Shown: positions 25,920 through 34,891 of the stretch, one piece after another
How the letters are laid out: each line of letters begins with the position of its first letter
Position numbering within the stretch: position 1 is the stretch's first letter
Origin: Planctomycetota bacterium
GTDB lineage: Bacteria > Planctomycetota > Phycisphaerae > Phycisphaerales > Phycisphaeraceae
NCBI GenBank assembly: GCA_024276075.1
Contig: JAJRXX010000007.1
Span: forward strand, 1-55,248
Direction: 5' to 3'
DNA: 55,248 bases
The notes under the pieces: model-generated
Told to the model about the DNA's origin: nothing
The model's database searches: none
What the model saw: the letters and a program-made list of their open reading frames with translations, nothing else
Translations under genes and position numbers: made by a program

Positions 25920-26906
25920 ATGAAATCACTGATCACCGGCGGCGCTGGATTTATCGGCTCCCACCTCACCGAACGGCTCCTGGACGCTGGCGACGAGGTC
26001 ACGCTCATGGATAACCTCTCGACGGGCCGACGGGGAAACATCAAGCAGTTTCTCAAGCATCCCCGGTGCAAGTTCATCGATGGATCGGTCGACAACGTCA
26101 CGCTCATGGAGATCCTCATCGCTGATTGCGATCGCATCTTCCACCTCGCCGCGGCTGTGGGCGTCGACATGATCGTTAAAAGACCCGTTCATACGATTGA
26201 GACGAATATCCACGGCTCGCAGGTCGTCCTCGACGCCGCTGCGCGTCACAACAAAAAAATATTTATTGCCTCCACCAGCGAGGTCTACGGCAAGAGCACC
26301 AAGATTCCTTTCTGCGAGGACGACGACGTCGTCTACGGCAACACGACGCTTAGCCGTTGGTCGTATGCAGCCAGCAAAGCTATCGACGAGTACCTTGCGC
26401 TGGCATATCACCGACAGACGGACCTGCCCGCTGTGGTCGGACGATTTTTCAATACCGTTGGCCCACGCCAAACCGGTACCTACGGCATGGTCGTACCGCG
26501 ATTCGTACAGTCGGCGCTCCGCAACGAACCGATCCAGGTCTACGGCGACGGCAAGCAGACCCGCTGCTTTGGCGACGTGCACGATGTGGTCGGCGCTGTA
26601 ATTAAACTAATGGAAGAGCCCCGTGCCGCGGGACAAGTCTTTAATATCGGTGCGGAAACACCGATCTCCATCGAGGACCTCGCCAAGCGCATTATCGAGC
26701 TTACCAAAAGCACCAGCACCCTCGAGTACATCCCGTATTCCAAAGCCTACGCACCAGGGTTTGAGGACCTGCGCGATCGCAAACCCTCACTCGATAAAAT
26801 TCAATCCATTATTGGCTATAAGCCCACCATGACGCTCGACCAGACACTGGGGCGTGTCATCGATTACATGCGTCAGCAAATGACCCAAGACGAATCCAGT
26901 CACTAA
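25920..26906 (+). CDS. NAD-dependent nucleotide-sugar epimerase/dehydratase (extended SDR)
   Basis: 328 residues. Nucleotide-binding GGAGFIG (7-13), catalytic STSEVYG and YAASK (Tyr149, Lys153), and the extended-SDR C-terminal sugar-binding part (RFFNTVGPRQTG, YGDGKQTRCFGDVHDVV). Closest in look to UDP-glucose 4-epimerase/UDP-glucuronate decarboxylase-like enzymes; the exact reaction is open. GAGGAG precedes the ATG. The TAA stop coincides with the left end of a MITE-like element. Confidence 0.93.
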   Translation: MKSLITGGAGFIGSHLTERLLDAGDEVTLMDNLSTGRRGNIKQFLKHPRCKFIDGSVDNVTLMEILIADCDRIFHLAAAVGVDMIVKRPVHTIETNIHGSQVVLDAAARHNKKIFIASTSEVYGKSTKIPFCEDDDVVYGNTTLSRWSYAASKAIDEYLALAYHRQTDLPAVVGRFFNTVGPRQTGTYGMVVPRFVQSALRNEPIQVYGDGKQTRCFGDVHDVVGAVIKLMEEPRAAGQVFNIGAETPISIEDLAKRIIELTKSTSTLEYIPYSKAYAPGFEDLRDRKPSLDKIQSIIGYKPTMTLDQTLGRVIDYMRQQMTQDESSH

Positions 26907-27037
26907 GAACTGGTTTCATAATTCCCCTCCCTATCAGGGAGGGGGTAGGGGGAGGGTCGTGTGCCCGTGATTTGCGGGGCTTTCACCCCTCACCCAACCT
27001 CTCCCCTCAAGGGGAGAGGAGTTTTGAAACAGGTTCT
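26906..27037. mobile_element. MITE-like palindromic element between EPS genes
   Basis: Ends AGAACTGGTTTCA and TGAAACAGGTTCT match as inverted repeats at 11 of 13 positions. Inside are two perfect hairpins: CCCCTCCCT-ATC-AGGGAGGGG and CCTCTCCCCT-CA-AGGGGAGAGG. No coding frame. It may affect transcript stability or termination between the epimerase and the GT2 gene. Confidence 0.65.
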
Positions 27038-27076
27038 AGTACCTCCCCTGTTCACGACGCCTTAGGGCGTTCAAAC

Positions 27077-28150
27077 ATGACCGACAAATCCACTCAAATC
27101 CAGCCGCTTACCAGCGACAAAACTGTCGCAGCGCCAAGCGACACGACCACCCTCTCGGTCATTGTGCCGGTGCACAATTCCGTGCACATGCTCAAGCGGT
27201 GCCTCGACGCGCTGGCGCAGAGTGAATACAAAGGATTCGAGGTGCTGGTGATCGACGATGGCTCGACCGAACCTATCGAGCCGATTGTTAGTGAATACGG
27301 TCACCGCTACATGCGCATCGAGGGTCCCAACGGCCCGGGCGTTGCGCGGAACCACGCGGCAAAACACGTAAGCGGCACACACCTGGTCTTCGTGGACGCC
27401 GATGTCTGCATCCACAGCGACACGTTAGGCCGCTTTGCCGCTGTGTTCGACGCCGATCCCGGTGTCGCCTCTGTCATAGGCACCTACGACGACGAGCCGG
27501 ACGACCCGAATTTTGTTTCGCAATATAAAAATTTGTTTCACCACTACGTCCACCAGGATTCGGACGGTCCTGTGACCACGTTCTGGGCCGGCTGTGGTGC
27601 GATGCGGCGTGACGTGTTCCTCCAATTCGGAGGCTTCGACGAACAGCGATACCGACGACCCTCAATCGAGGACATCGACCTGGGCGCACGGATTAGCGAG
27701 GCGGGACACCGAATCGTGCTCGACCAGTCCATCCGCTGCAAGCACCTCAAGCGGTGGACGTTGACAAACCTGATTAAGACCGATGTGTTTGACCGTGGCA
27801 TCCCGTGGACCCGACTCATGCTCAGGTCCGGTGCGATCAATCAGACGCTCAATACCAAATGGTCCCAGCGTGTTTCCGTGGTGCTGGTCTACCTAACCAT
27901 CATCACGACTGTCGCCGCGATCTGTTGGCCAGGGCTCTGGCTCGTCGCTGCCGCGATGGCGGTCCTCGTCACGCTGATTAATTTTGATTTTTATCGTTAC
28001 TTTGCCGCTCGTCGTGGGCTGTGGTTTACGCTCCGCACCGTACCCATGCATTGGTTGTATTTCTTCTACTGCGGCGTGTGTATCCTCGTGGGCACGATCC
28101 AGCACCGCCTCGCACGTGACAGCGACGGTCACGCTACCAACACGGGCTAA
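27077..28150 (+). CDS. Glycosyltransferase family 2 with C-terminal membrane helices
   Basis: 357 residues from the ATG at 27077; the open frame extends upstream only through the MITE-like element. GT-A motifs: LSVIVPVHNSVHMLKRCLDAL, VLVIDDGSTEP, the DXD-like FVDADVCIHSD (about 103-113) and the acceptor-side GCGAMRRDVFLQFGGFDE with EDIDLGARI. Two helices near 283-305 and 328-346 anchor it. Predicted inverting transferase acting at the cytosolic membrane face. Confidence 0.92.
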   Translation: MTDKSTQIQPLTSDKTVAAPSDTTTLSVIVPVHNSVHMLKRCLDALAQSEYKGFEVLVIDDGSTEPIEPIVSEYGHRYMRIEGPNGPGVARNHAAKHVSGTHLVFVDADVCIHSDTLGRFAAVFDADPGVASVIGTYDDEPDDPNFVSQYKNLFHHYVHQDSDGPVTTFWAGCGAMRRDVFLQFGGFDEQRYRRPSIEDIDLGARISEAGHRIVLDQSIRCKHLKRWTLTNLIKTDVFDRGIPWTRLMLRSGAINQTLNTKWSQRVSVVLVYLTIITTVAAICWPGLWLVAAAMAVLVTLINFDFYRYFAARRGLWFTLRTVPMHWLYFFYCGVCILVGTIQHRLARDSDGHATNTG

Positions 28151-28179
28151 AGGGAATCGCCCTCCAGGACACACAGCAG

Positions 28180-28959
28180 ATGACCGCACCAGATCGCCTA
28201 ACAATCCTGACCTATCACTCACTCGACGACACGGGCTCTGTGGTTTCGATCCCGCCGAGTCTATTCGTGCAGCAAATGCAGTCGCTAACCGAGATCGGGT
28301 TCCAAGGCATTTCGCTGGGTCAAGCCCTGGATAATCGCCGCTCTACAGGCCGTTGGCCCGAGCACCGTGTCGCGATCACATTCGACGATGGCTTTGCGAA
28401 TTTCCATAAACACGCCCTACCCGTTCTGACCCGTTACGGTTTCAGCGCTACGGTCTTCATCGTGACCGGTCACGTCGGGCAAGACAACGACTGGGCCCCA
28501 CCGCCGGACGAATTGGGCCGACAGCCCATGCTCTCCTGGCCACAGATCAAAGAACTATCCGATGCGGGCATCGAGATCGGCGCACACACACGCACACACC
28601 CGGACCTGTGCAAAGTCTCCGCGAAGGAACTCGACACCGAGATCGCCGGCTCAGTAGCCGACATCGAACAGCACATCGATCAGCCCGTGAAAACCTTTGC
28701 TTATCCTTATGGATACGTCAGCCCAGCGGCCACATCCGTCGCAGCGAAGCTGTTCCACGGGGCCGTCACCACGCGGCTGGGCCGTGCGGGCAACGACGAC
28801 CCAACTCAGCTACCTCGCGTCGACACGTACTATTTCAAGCACCTGCCCGCGTTCCGTGCTGTAGTCGAAGGTCGTAGCGACGCCTATCTGGCGCTCCGCC
28901 GCTGGGGCCGCGTCGCCGGGCGCCTGGTGCGGGCCGTCACGACTCGAAACAGCGCATGA
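28180..28959 (+). CDS. Polysaccharide deacetylase (CE4/NodB family)
   Basis: 259 residues. NodB motif 1 TFDDGFANF (about 67-75) and motif 2 HTRTHPDL (about 135-142) provide the catalytic Asp and the metal-binding Asp/His/His; FAYPYGYVSP is motif 3. It begins ILTYHSLDD as in PEP-CTERM-locus deacetylases. No signal peptide, so it may act on lipid-linked or cytosolic intermediates. It overlaps the next gene by 4 bp (ATGA). Confidence 0.92.
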   Translation: MTAPDRLTILTYHSLDDTGSVVSIPPSLFVQQMQSLTEIGFQGISLGQALDNRRSTGRWPEHRVAITFDDGFANFHKHALPVLTRYGFSATVFIVTGHVGQDNDWAPPPDELGRQPMLSWPQIKELSDAGIEIGAHTRTHPDLCKVSAKELDTEIAGSVADIEQHIDQPVKTFAYPYGYVSPAATSVAAKLFHGAVTTRLGRAGNDDPTQLPRVDTYYFKHLPAFRAVVEGRSDAYLALRRWGRVAGRLVRAVTTRNSA

Positions 28960-31598
28960 CCTCGTACACCGCTGTTAACACGCCGATCAAGTTTCACGTC
29001 ATGGCACAAATCGCTCCGATCAAAATCGGCCTGGACCCCAGACTCAACTCATGGGCTGCTGAAATCAAGTACGTCCTTCGTACACTCATGCGCCTCGCCG
29101 GCTACCCGTATGAGTTTCACGCAGCGCCACACGACGCATCACCCAAAGACTTCGATCTCTACTACGGCCTATCGCCCAAATCCGCTAGCGCCACCGTCGT
29201 CATTGTCGCGTGTGGCAGACACTTTACCGGCGCGCCCTGGCTGCAACCCGATCGTCTCGATCTGAGCGGGGGTTTGACCTTTCTCAACTTTGGCCAATCA
29301 AAAACAGAGCCGCTTCAAAGCACCGACAAGACACTGCACTTTAGCAACGACATCATCTTCGCCTGCTACTGGCTGCTGGTCGGTGCACCTGAGCCGCATT
29401 ACCCCCGAGACCAGCGTGACAATCTCGACCTAACCGGCTCATTCTTCATTGAACAGGGTCTACCTACCAAGCCACTGGTCTCGCAGTACGCGGCGTTTCT
29501 GCGGCGCCATTTTGCCGATCTTGGCCAAACGCCTCTGGACCTGCCCTGGGCGAGCGCGGGCCCAACGGCTGCCGTGGCGTTTACACATGACGTGGACTAC
29601 CCGCAGATGATCCGTTGGATCGAGTGCCTGCGTCTGTTGCGATCACGAGGCGTCGGCGGGACAGCGCTAATGAGCAAAGTCGTCTGCGGCCAAAGCCACT
29701 TCTGGCAGTTCGACCCATGGATCGAATTAGCCAAACAATACGGCACGCGGCCGGCGTTCTACTTCATGGCACGACAGGGTTCGCTGCTCGAATACGCGCT
29801 GGGCACGCCCGACGCTTTCTATGACATTGGGCAACCTGAATTCACCGACCTGTTCCGTCGGCTAACCGACGACGGCTGTGAGGTCGGCCTGCACGCTTCC
29901 TACCACGCCCACCAAGACGTTCGGCGTATCCGCTGTGAAAAACACGCACTCGAACAGGCCGCGAAAGTCACCGTAACGGGCAACCGCAACCACTATTGGC
30001 ACCTCGATCCTACAATGCCGCACGAGACCCTCCACCGCCATGAGCAAGCAGGCTTGGCTTATGACAGTTCGCTAGCGCTGGAGTTTTACCCCGGATTCCG
30101 TCGCGGCATCTGTCATCCGTTTCGACCGTTTCACCCCGGCCAACGGCGTGAGCTAGACCTCATCGAGCTGCCACCCGCTTGGATGGACGATCATTTTGAT
30201 CAACGCCTGGCCAAAAACCGTATCGAAGACCCCGTCGGCTACGCCAAGCAATTGCTCGACACCGCACGCGACACGGCTGGCATCGTCATCGTCGACTACC
30301 ACGTGCGCGGGATGAACGAAGACTTTTTTCCCGCCTACGGCCGATGGCTGCGGGCGTTCGCCGACGAGCACCTCAGCAGCAGCGATTCGTTTCACACGCC
30401 AGCCGAGTTGGCACGCATGTACACGCAATACGAACAGCAACTAACCGCGCACAGCAGAGACCTGACCGACGCGACTACGGCATCGGCGAGACAGGCTGTG
30501 ACCGTCACCCCCGACGCGCAGCATGCTGACGGTGCTGTCTGCGTGGGACAACTGCAAATCGGCGAAGAAGACCAATGGGATGCATACGCAAATGCCCACC
30601 CACGGGGCAACGTCTACCACACCCAAGCGTGGCGCGGCGTCACGGAAGAAGGGTTTGGACACAGGGCTTACTACCTTCGGGCTGTCGATAGCGAAGGCAA
30701 ATTCGTCGGCATCCTTCCGCTATTTCTCGTCGATGGCCTGTTCGGTCGCCGTCTTGTATCGGTCCCGATGCGTGACCGCGGCGGTGTGCTCGCCGACGAT
30801 GCTGACGTGGCCTCACGTCTTGTGGGAAAAGCCGCCGAGCTGACCCGCCAGCTTGACTGCCAATATCTCGAATTGCGGTCTGACAGTGCCCCGGACCAGA
30901 CCGTGATCCGCGACCATGATCTGCATTGCTTCCATCACTGGACGACCACGCGGATCGACTTAACCCCCGGCACCGACGCGCTGTGGAAGGGCCTGGACCG
31001 AAAAGCCATCCGCTGGGCCATTAACAAAGCTCGCAAACAGGGCATCCGGATCGAGCAGGACGACTCTCTAAAAGGGGTCCGATTGTTCTATGAGATGTTC
31101 GCCCGTACACGGCATCAGATGGGTATCCCGCCGTTTTCGTTTCACTTTTTCGAGGCCATCTGGCGGCACATGATATCCACCGGCAAGGCCAACCTCTTCG
31201 TTATCTGGAAAGATCGCACCCCGATCCACGCGATGATCAGTCTGTTATCAAATGATCGCTTCGTACCCGCTTACGCAGCGCCCCAGAACGAATTTCGCAA
31301 GCTCTATCCCAGCGAGCTTATGATCTGGCACACGATCGAATGGGCTGCGCAGCACGGGTTCCACACCTATGACTTCGGTGCCGACTCGCCTCAGCAGTTC
31401 GGGCTGATTTGGTTCAAATCCAAATGGGGCGGACGCCAACACCCCATGTGCTACAGCTACTATCTGAACAAACAGGAGCATCCCCCAAACTTTGACTCCA
31501 GTGATACGTCCTTTTCCCTGGCCCGCGCCGTCTGGCCCCGGCTGCCCGCGGCAGTGAGCAAGCACCTGGGCGCCTGGGTCACTACACAGTTGAGCTGA
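28956..31598 (+). CDS. Fusion of deacetylase-like domain and FemAB-like acyl/aminoacyl transferase
   Basis: 880 residues. The N-terminal part (about 20-200) lacks known motifs. It is followed by a CE4-like barrel with FTHDVDYPQ (209-217), EVGLHASYHAHQD (309-321) and GNRNHYWH (342-349), as in the DUF7033-type deacetylases. After a linker, residues ~525-860 match FemAB-like proteins of EPS loci: WDAYANAHPRGNVYHTQAW, GFGHRAYYLRAV, GILPLFLVDGLFGRRLVSVP, IRWAINKARKQGIRIE and the C-terminal FDFGAD-like YDFGADSP. These two activities are usually separate genes in exosortase-linked EPS loci. Coupled to the preceding deacetylase by overlap. Confidence 0.88.
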   Translation: MTSYTAVNTPIKFHVMAQIAPIKIGLDPRLNSWAAEIKYVLRTLMRLAGYPYEFHAAPHDASPKDFDLYYGLSPKSASATVVIVACGRHFTGAPWLQPDRLDLSGGLTFLNFGQSKTEPLQSTDKTLHFSNDIIFACYWLLVGAPEPHYPRDQRDNLDLTGSFFIEQGLPTKPLVSQYAAFLRRHFADLGQTPLDLPWASAGPTAAVAFTHDVDYPQMIRWIECLRLLRSRGVGGTALMSKVVCGQSHFWQFDPWIELAKQYGTRPAFYFMARQGSLLEYALGTPDAFYDIGQPEFTDLFRRLTDDGCEVGLHASYHAHQDVRRIRCEKHALEQAAKVTVTGNRNHYWHLDPTMPHETLHRHEQAGLAYDSSLALEFYPGFRRGICHPFRPFHPGQRRELDLIELPPAWMDDHFDQRLAKNRIEDPVGYAKQLLDTARDTAGIVIVDYHVRGMNEDFFPAYGRWLRAFADEHLSSSDSFHTPAELARMYTQYEQQLTAHSRDLTDATTASARQAVTVTPDAQHADGAVCVGQLQIGEEDQWDAYANAHPRGNVYHTQAWRGVTEEGFGHRAYYLRAVDSEGKFVGILPLFLVDGLFGRRLVSVPMRDRGGVLADDADVASRLVGKAAELTRQLDCQYLELRSDSAPDQTVIRDHDLHCFHHWTTTRIDLTPGTDALWKGLDRKAIRWAINKARKQGIRIEQDDSLKGVRLFYEMFARTRHQMGIPPFSFHFFEAIWRHMISTGKANLFVIWKDRTPIHAMISLLSNDRFVPAYAAPQNEFRKLYPSELMIWHTIEWAAQHGFHTYDFGADSPQQFGLIWFKSKWGGRQHPMCYSYYLNKQEHPPNFDSSDTSFSLARAVWPRLPAAVSKHLGAWVTTQLS

Positions 31599-31600
31599 CG

Positions 31601-32296
31601 ATGGCCCCCGACCCGACAAACGCACCACCGGCCCCAGACGACCCGGGCACCATCGTCTACCGCTTGGCGCAGGCCGGTGATGTTGAGCACGCTTGTGGGA
31701 TATTTTTTGAGAATTTTCCACACCGACTCCAACGGCTGTTTAACCGCGACCAGCACGGCAAGTGTTTCTTGAGCGACTTGATCGAATGGTACCTTTTGGC
31801 GTACAGCCAAACGTTTTTCACCGCTCATTGCAACGACCAATTGGCTGGATACCTGATCCTTACGATGCCCAACGATCACACATGGTCGAGTCTCTTTCGG
31901 CGGGGATGGATATTCCGAACGGCTACACACGCTCTGACGGGTCGGTACGGCTACCGGTTTTTGAGCCAAGTCATCAGGAGATTAGCTGGTTCAATCACTT
32001 CTACATCCAGCGCACCGCCACGCCACACCCCCCACGTCCCCATCGTCGCTGTTGACGGTCGTTACAGCGGCAGGGGTATTGGCACCCACCTGATGTCTCA
32101 AGCCATGGACGCCTGCCGACAATCGTCCGGAAAAATATGGCTTAATGTTGAATCTGATAACCACCCGGTGATACGGTGGTACAAGAATTTAGGGTTCCAG
32201 ATCATCGGCACCGATTCGCAGCAGCACATCATGCTGTGGCACGCCGACGCGACCCATGACCAAACCCAACACGATGAGCACGATCACAGTGTGTAA
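31601..32296 (+). CDS. GNAT-family N-acetyltransferase
   Basis: 231 residues. The acetyl-CoA-binding motif VDGRYSGRGIGTHLMSQAMD (R/Q-x-x-G-x-G/A type) and the following DNHPVIRWYKNLGFQII are classic GNAT. The N-terminus IVYRLAQAGDVEHACGIFFENF is the acceptor part. Substrate unknown; in this context an amino sugar is likely. It starts 2 bases after the FemAB fusion and its His/Asp-rich C-terminus overlaps the next frame. Confidence 0.88.
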   Translation: MAPDPTNAPPAPDDPGTIVYRLAQAGDVEHACGIFFENFPHRLQRLFNRDQHGKCFLSDLIEWYLLAYSQTFFTAHCNDQLAGYLILTMPNDHTWSSLFRRGWIFRTATHALTGRYGYRFLSQVIRRLAGSITSTSSAPPRHTPHVPIVAVDGRYSGRGIGTHLMSQAMDACRQSSGKIWLNVESDNHPVIRWYKNLGFQIIGTDSQQHIMLWHADATHDQTQHDEHDHSV

Positions 32297-34046
32297 AAAG
32301 ACTGACTCTAGAGAGCCCAATCCAGTGATGCCGGGACTCTACGCCTCGTTGGCCTTGGCTCAAACACCACGCCTCTTGGCGGCGATCGATCGTCAACCGC
32401 ATTCGCGCAGTTTTGGCAGCTTCGACCGTCAACACTGGGGGTGGAAGTTTCAAGACTTTCCAGCCAACATGCTCCAGATCGCCATGTACCCGCTGGCACT
32501 GTTGTGGCGACACCCGTTCCAGGACAACCCGTACCACCAAAACCCGCAACTTCTGACTTGGGTCCATGCCGCGATCAGCGAGACCTGCCGACGCCAACAC
32601 CGCAACGGTGCCTTCGACTCCGTTGGGCCCTACACGCGAGACCACGGCGTGACGCTGGCGATGGCCTACGGCCTAGCGGAAACCGCGCAGTTGCTAGGTC
32701 GTAATCTGCCCGCCCCACTGCGTGGCCAAGTCATCGACGCGATTGCTCGCGCCTGCCGATTTGCGCGTTACAGTACCGAAGATTATGCCTTCATCAGCAA
32801 CCACCACGCACTGTTCGCATTGGCGTATCTCGAAGCAGGAAAATTGCTCGATGACCTCACCCTGCAACAACAAGCAGATCGCGTCATCGAACAAATCATT
32901 CACCACCAGTCCTCTGAGGGCTGGTATCACGAATATACGGGTCCAGACCCCGGTTACGAGTCGCTTGGTATCCATTACCTCGCCGCCTGTTGGCGCCACA
33001 CCCGGTCGAAGTCGTTACTCGACTCTTTACGCTGCAGCATCGAGTTTTACGCCCATTTCGTGCATCCCGACGCCAGCGTCGGCGGCGCCTACGGCTCACG
33101 GCACACGTCGCTGTACTTCCCAGCGGGGTTTGAAATCTTGGCGCAGCACATCCCGATGGCTGGGACGGTCGCTCGGTTCATGCGCCAACGGCTCGACCGG
33201 CACAATGTCCTGACACCCGCTGTGGTTGATGCGCAAAATCTCGCACCGCTGCTCTATTCGTACCTTGAAGCTGATCTTGCTTATTCTGACGTGCTATCTT
33301 CCGATACAACCACCCTGCCGTGCCAGTCACTGGTCGGCACGCTGAATTTCACCGACTCGGGTCTGACTGTGGCTGGCTCCGATCGTTACTACGCTGTGAT
33401 TAATACTGAAAAGGGCGGGGTCTGCCGAGTTTTTGACCGCCGCACCGAGAAGATCGCCTACGAGGACGCGGGCTACGTCTTGACCGTCGGCACGCGACGC
33501 TGGACCTCTCAGAATACCGCGGACGGTCGGTGCCAAGACACCGAAGCCAAGGACGAGGTCGCCTGCACCGCCACGCTTGCCGAAGCCCGTCAGGAACTGC
33601 CCACACCGTTTCGGTTTGTCATTCTGCGGCTGCTAAACCTGACGCTGTTTCGCAGCCTGACACTGGGAGCTTGGCTACGAAGGATCATTATCGGACGATT
33701 GATCCTGGCCAAGAAGCCCGCGCCCGTCCGCCTGACGCGAAACGTCGTCTTCGGTTCTGACAGCATCGCGTTCAGTGACCAGCTTCAGCTCGATCAGCCC
33801 GCTCACGTGGATCAGGTTGCACTGCCTAGGACGTTTACAGGTATCCATATGGGTTCGGCAAAGTACTTTCATTTGTCAGAACTCGAACCGACCCCCCACG
33901 TTCGGGCCGATGATATGACGGTCGAGCTCAACCACAGAGGCTGCGCATCATGCTCGTTTGTCATACGATGGGACCATGAGGCTGGCGACATACCGGCGAT
34001 TGAGATATCGGACTCAGATCAAGTCGAAACAGGGGAGAAACCATAG
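32256..34046 (+). CDS. Alpha/alpha-toroid protein, heparinase II/III-like (uncharacterised)
   Basis: 596 residues. The N-terminal two thirds are helical repeats (MYPLALLWRHPF, GVTLAMAYGLAETAQLLG, SNHHALFALAYLEAG, EGWYHEYTGPDPGYESLGIHYLAACW), the layout of an alpha/alpha toroid as in polysaccharide lyases and terpenoid-cyclase-like folds. The C-terminal third (from ~360) is beta-rich, as in heparinase II/III. Candidate active residues are His in SNHH and Tyr/Glu in YHEYTG (inference). Starts at 32256, 32274 or 32328 are all possible; the first overlaps the GNAT by 41 bp. No signal peptide. It may trim or epimerise the polymer or a precursor. Confidence 0.8.
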   Translation: MTKPNTMSTITVCKKTDSREPNPVMPGLYASLALAQTPRLLAAIDRQPHSRSFGSFDRQHWGWKFQDFPANMLQIAMYPLALLWRHPFQDNPYHQNPQLLTWVHAAISETCRRQHRNGAFDSVGPYTRDHGVTLAMAYGLAETAQLLGRNLPAPLRGQVIDAIARACRFARYSTEDYAFISNHHALFALAYLEAGKLLDDLTLQQQADRVIEQIIHHQSSEGWYHEYTGPDPGYESLGIHYLAACWRHTRSKSLLDSLRCSIEFYAHFVHPDASVGGAYGSRHTSLYFPAGFEILAQHIPMAGTVARFMRQRLDRHNVLTPAVVDAQNLAPLLYSYLEADLAYSDVLSSDTTTLPCQSLVGTLNFTDSGLTVAGSDRYYAVINTEKGGVCRVFDRRTEKIAYEDAGYVLTVGTRRWTSQNTADGRCQDTEAKDEVACTATLAEARQELPTPFRFVILRLLNLTLFRSLTLGAWLRRIIIGRLILAKKPAPVRLTRNVVFGSDSIAFSDQLQLDQPAHVDQVALPRTFTGIHMGSAKYFHLSELEPTPHVRADDMTVELNHRGCASCSFVIRWDHEAGDIPAIEISDSDQVETGEKP

Positions 34047-34048
34047 AC

Positions 34049-34888
34049 ATGAAGCTCTACGTCCTACTACCGGCCTACAACGAAGAGCAGGCGCTGCCTC
34101 CCCTGGCCCAGAAAATCGACGACACCGCCAAAGAGCACGGCATCGATTACTGCATCGTCGTGGTCAACGACGGTTCGAGCGACGACACCGCGCGTGTAGC
34201 CGAAGAACTGGGGAAGCAATACCCCATCGACCTTGTCTCTCACAAATACAACCGCGGCTTGGGCGAAACCATCCGCGACGGCTTCGAGTATATATGCGAA
34301 CTTGCCGCGCCGGACGACATCATCGTCCGCATGGACTGCGACGACACCCACCACCCCAAGTACATCCCCACCATGATCGAAAAAATTAACCAGGGGTACG
34401 AGGTCGTCATCACCTCGCGTTACGCGCCCGGCGGCGGACAGATCGGGGTCAATTGGTATCGGCGTGCCATGAGCCGTGCGGCCAATTCTCTGATGAAGAT
34501 GATCTTCCCCATTCCCGGCGTGTGGGAATACTCTTGTGGGTACCGCGCGTACCGCGCCTCAGCGATTCAAGACGCGATCGCCATCTTCGGAAATAGGTTT
34601 ATCGATCTCAAGGGCATGGGGTTTACCGGCACCGTCGAGAAGATCATCAAATTTAAGATGATGGGCGTACGCATCACGGAGATTCCATTTGTGCTCCGCT
34701 ACGACCAAAAAATCGGGGTCAGCAAGGTTGTCTCGAGCATCACGACGCTCGGCTACCTCGCGCTGATTCTTAAAAACATCGTCTACTGGGGCGACATCGG
34801 CAAGACCTGGCAAGAGAAGATCGCCGAGCGCAAGGCCCGTGTCTACGGCCCCGACGGAAAATTGATCGACAAGCAGGGGGGCGCTTAA
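34049..34888 (+). CDS. Glycosyltransferase family 2, dolichyl-phosphate-mannose-synthase-like
   Basis: 279 residues. MKLYVLLPAYNEEQALPPLA, VVNDGSSDDTARVAEEL, RGLGETIRDGFEYI and the DXD segment RMDCDDTHHPKYI are typical of DPM1/polyprenol-phosphate sugar synthases. IPGVWEYSCGYRAYR and ITEIPFVLRY follow. There is no membrane helix. It would load a polyprenol phosphate with a sugar, a good donor for the three GT-C enzymes downstream (inference). Two bases separate it from the preceding stop. Confidence 0.92.
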   Translation: MKLYVLLPAYNEEQALPPLAQKIDDTAKEHGIDYCIVVVNDGSSDDTARVAEELGKQYPIDLVSHKYNRGLGETIRDGFEYICELAAPDDIIVRMDCDDTHHPKYIPTMIEKINQGYEVVITSRYAPGGGQIGVNWYRRAMSRAANSLMKMIFPIPGVWEYSCGYRAYRASAIQDAIAIFGNRFIDLKGMGFTGTVEKIIKFKMMGVRITEIPFVLRYDQKIGVSKVVSSITTLGYLALILKNIVYWGDIGKTWQEKIAERKARVYGPDGKLIDKQGGA

Positions 34889-34891
34889 TCC

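Noticed and set aside
26906-27037. CRISPR-like alternation of palindromes
   Set aside because: The two hairpins differ in sequence and there are no regular spacers; fits a MITE-like element.
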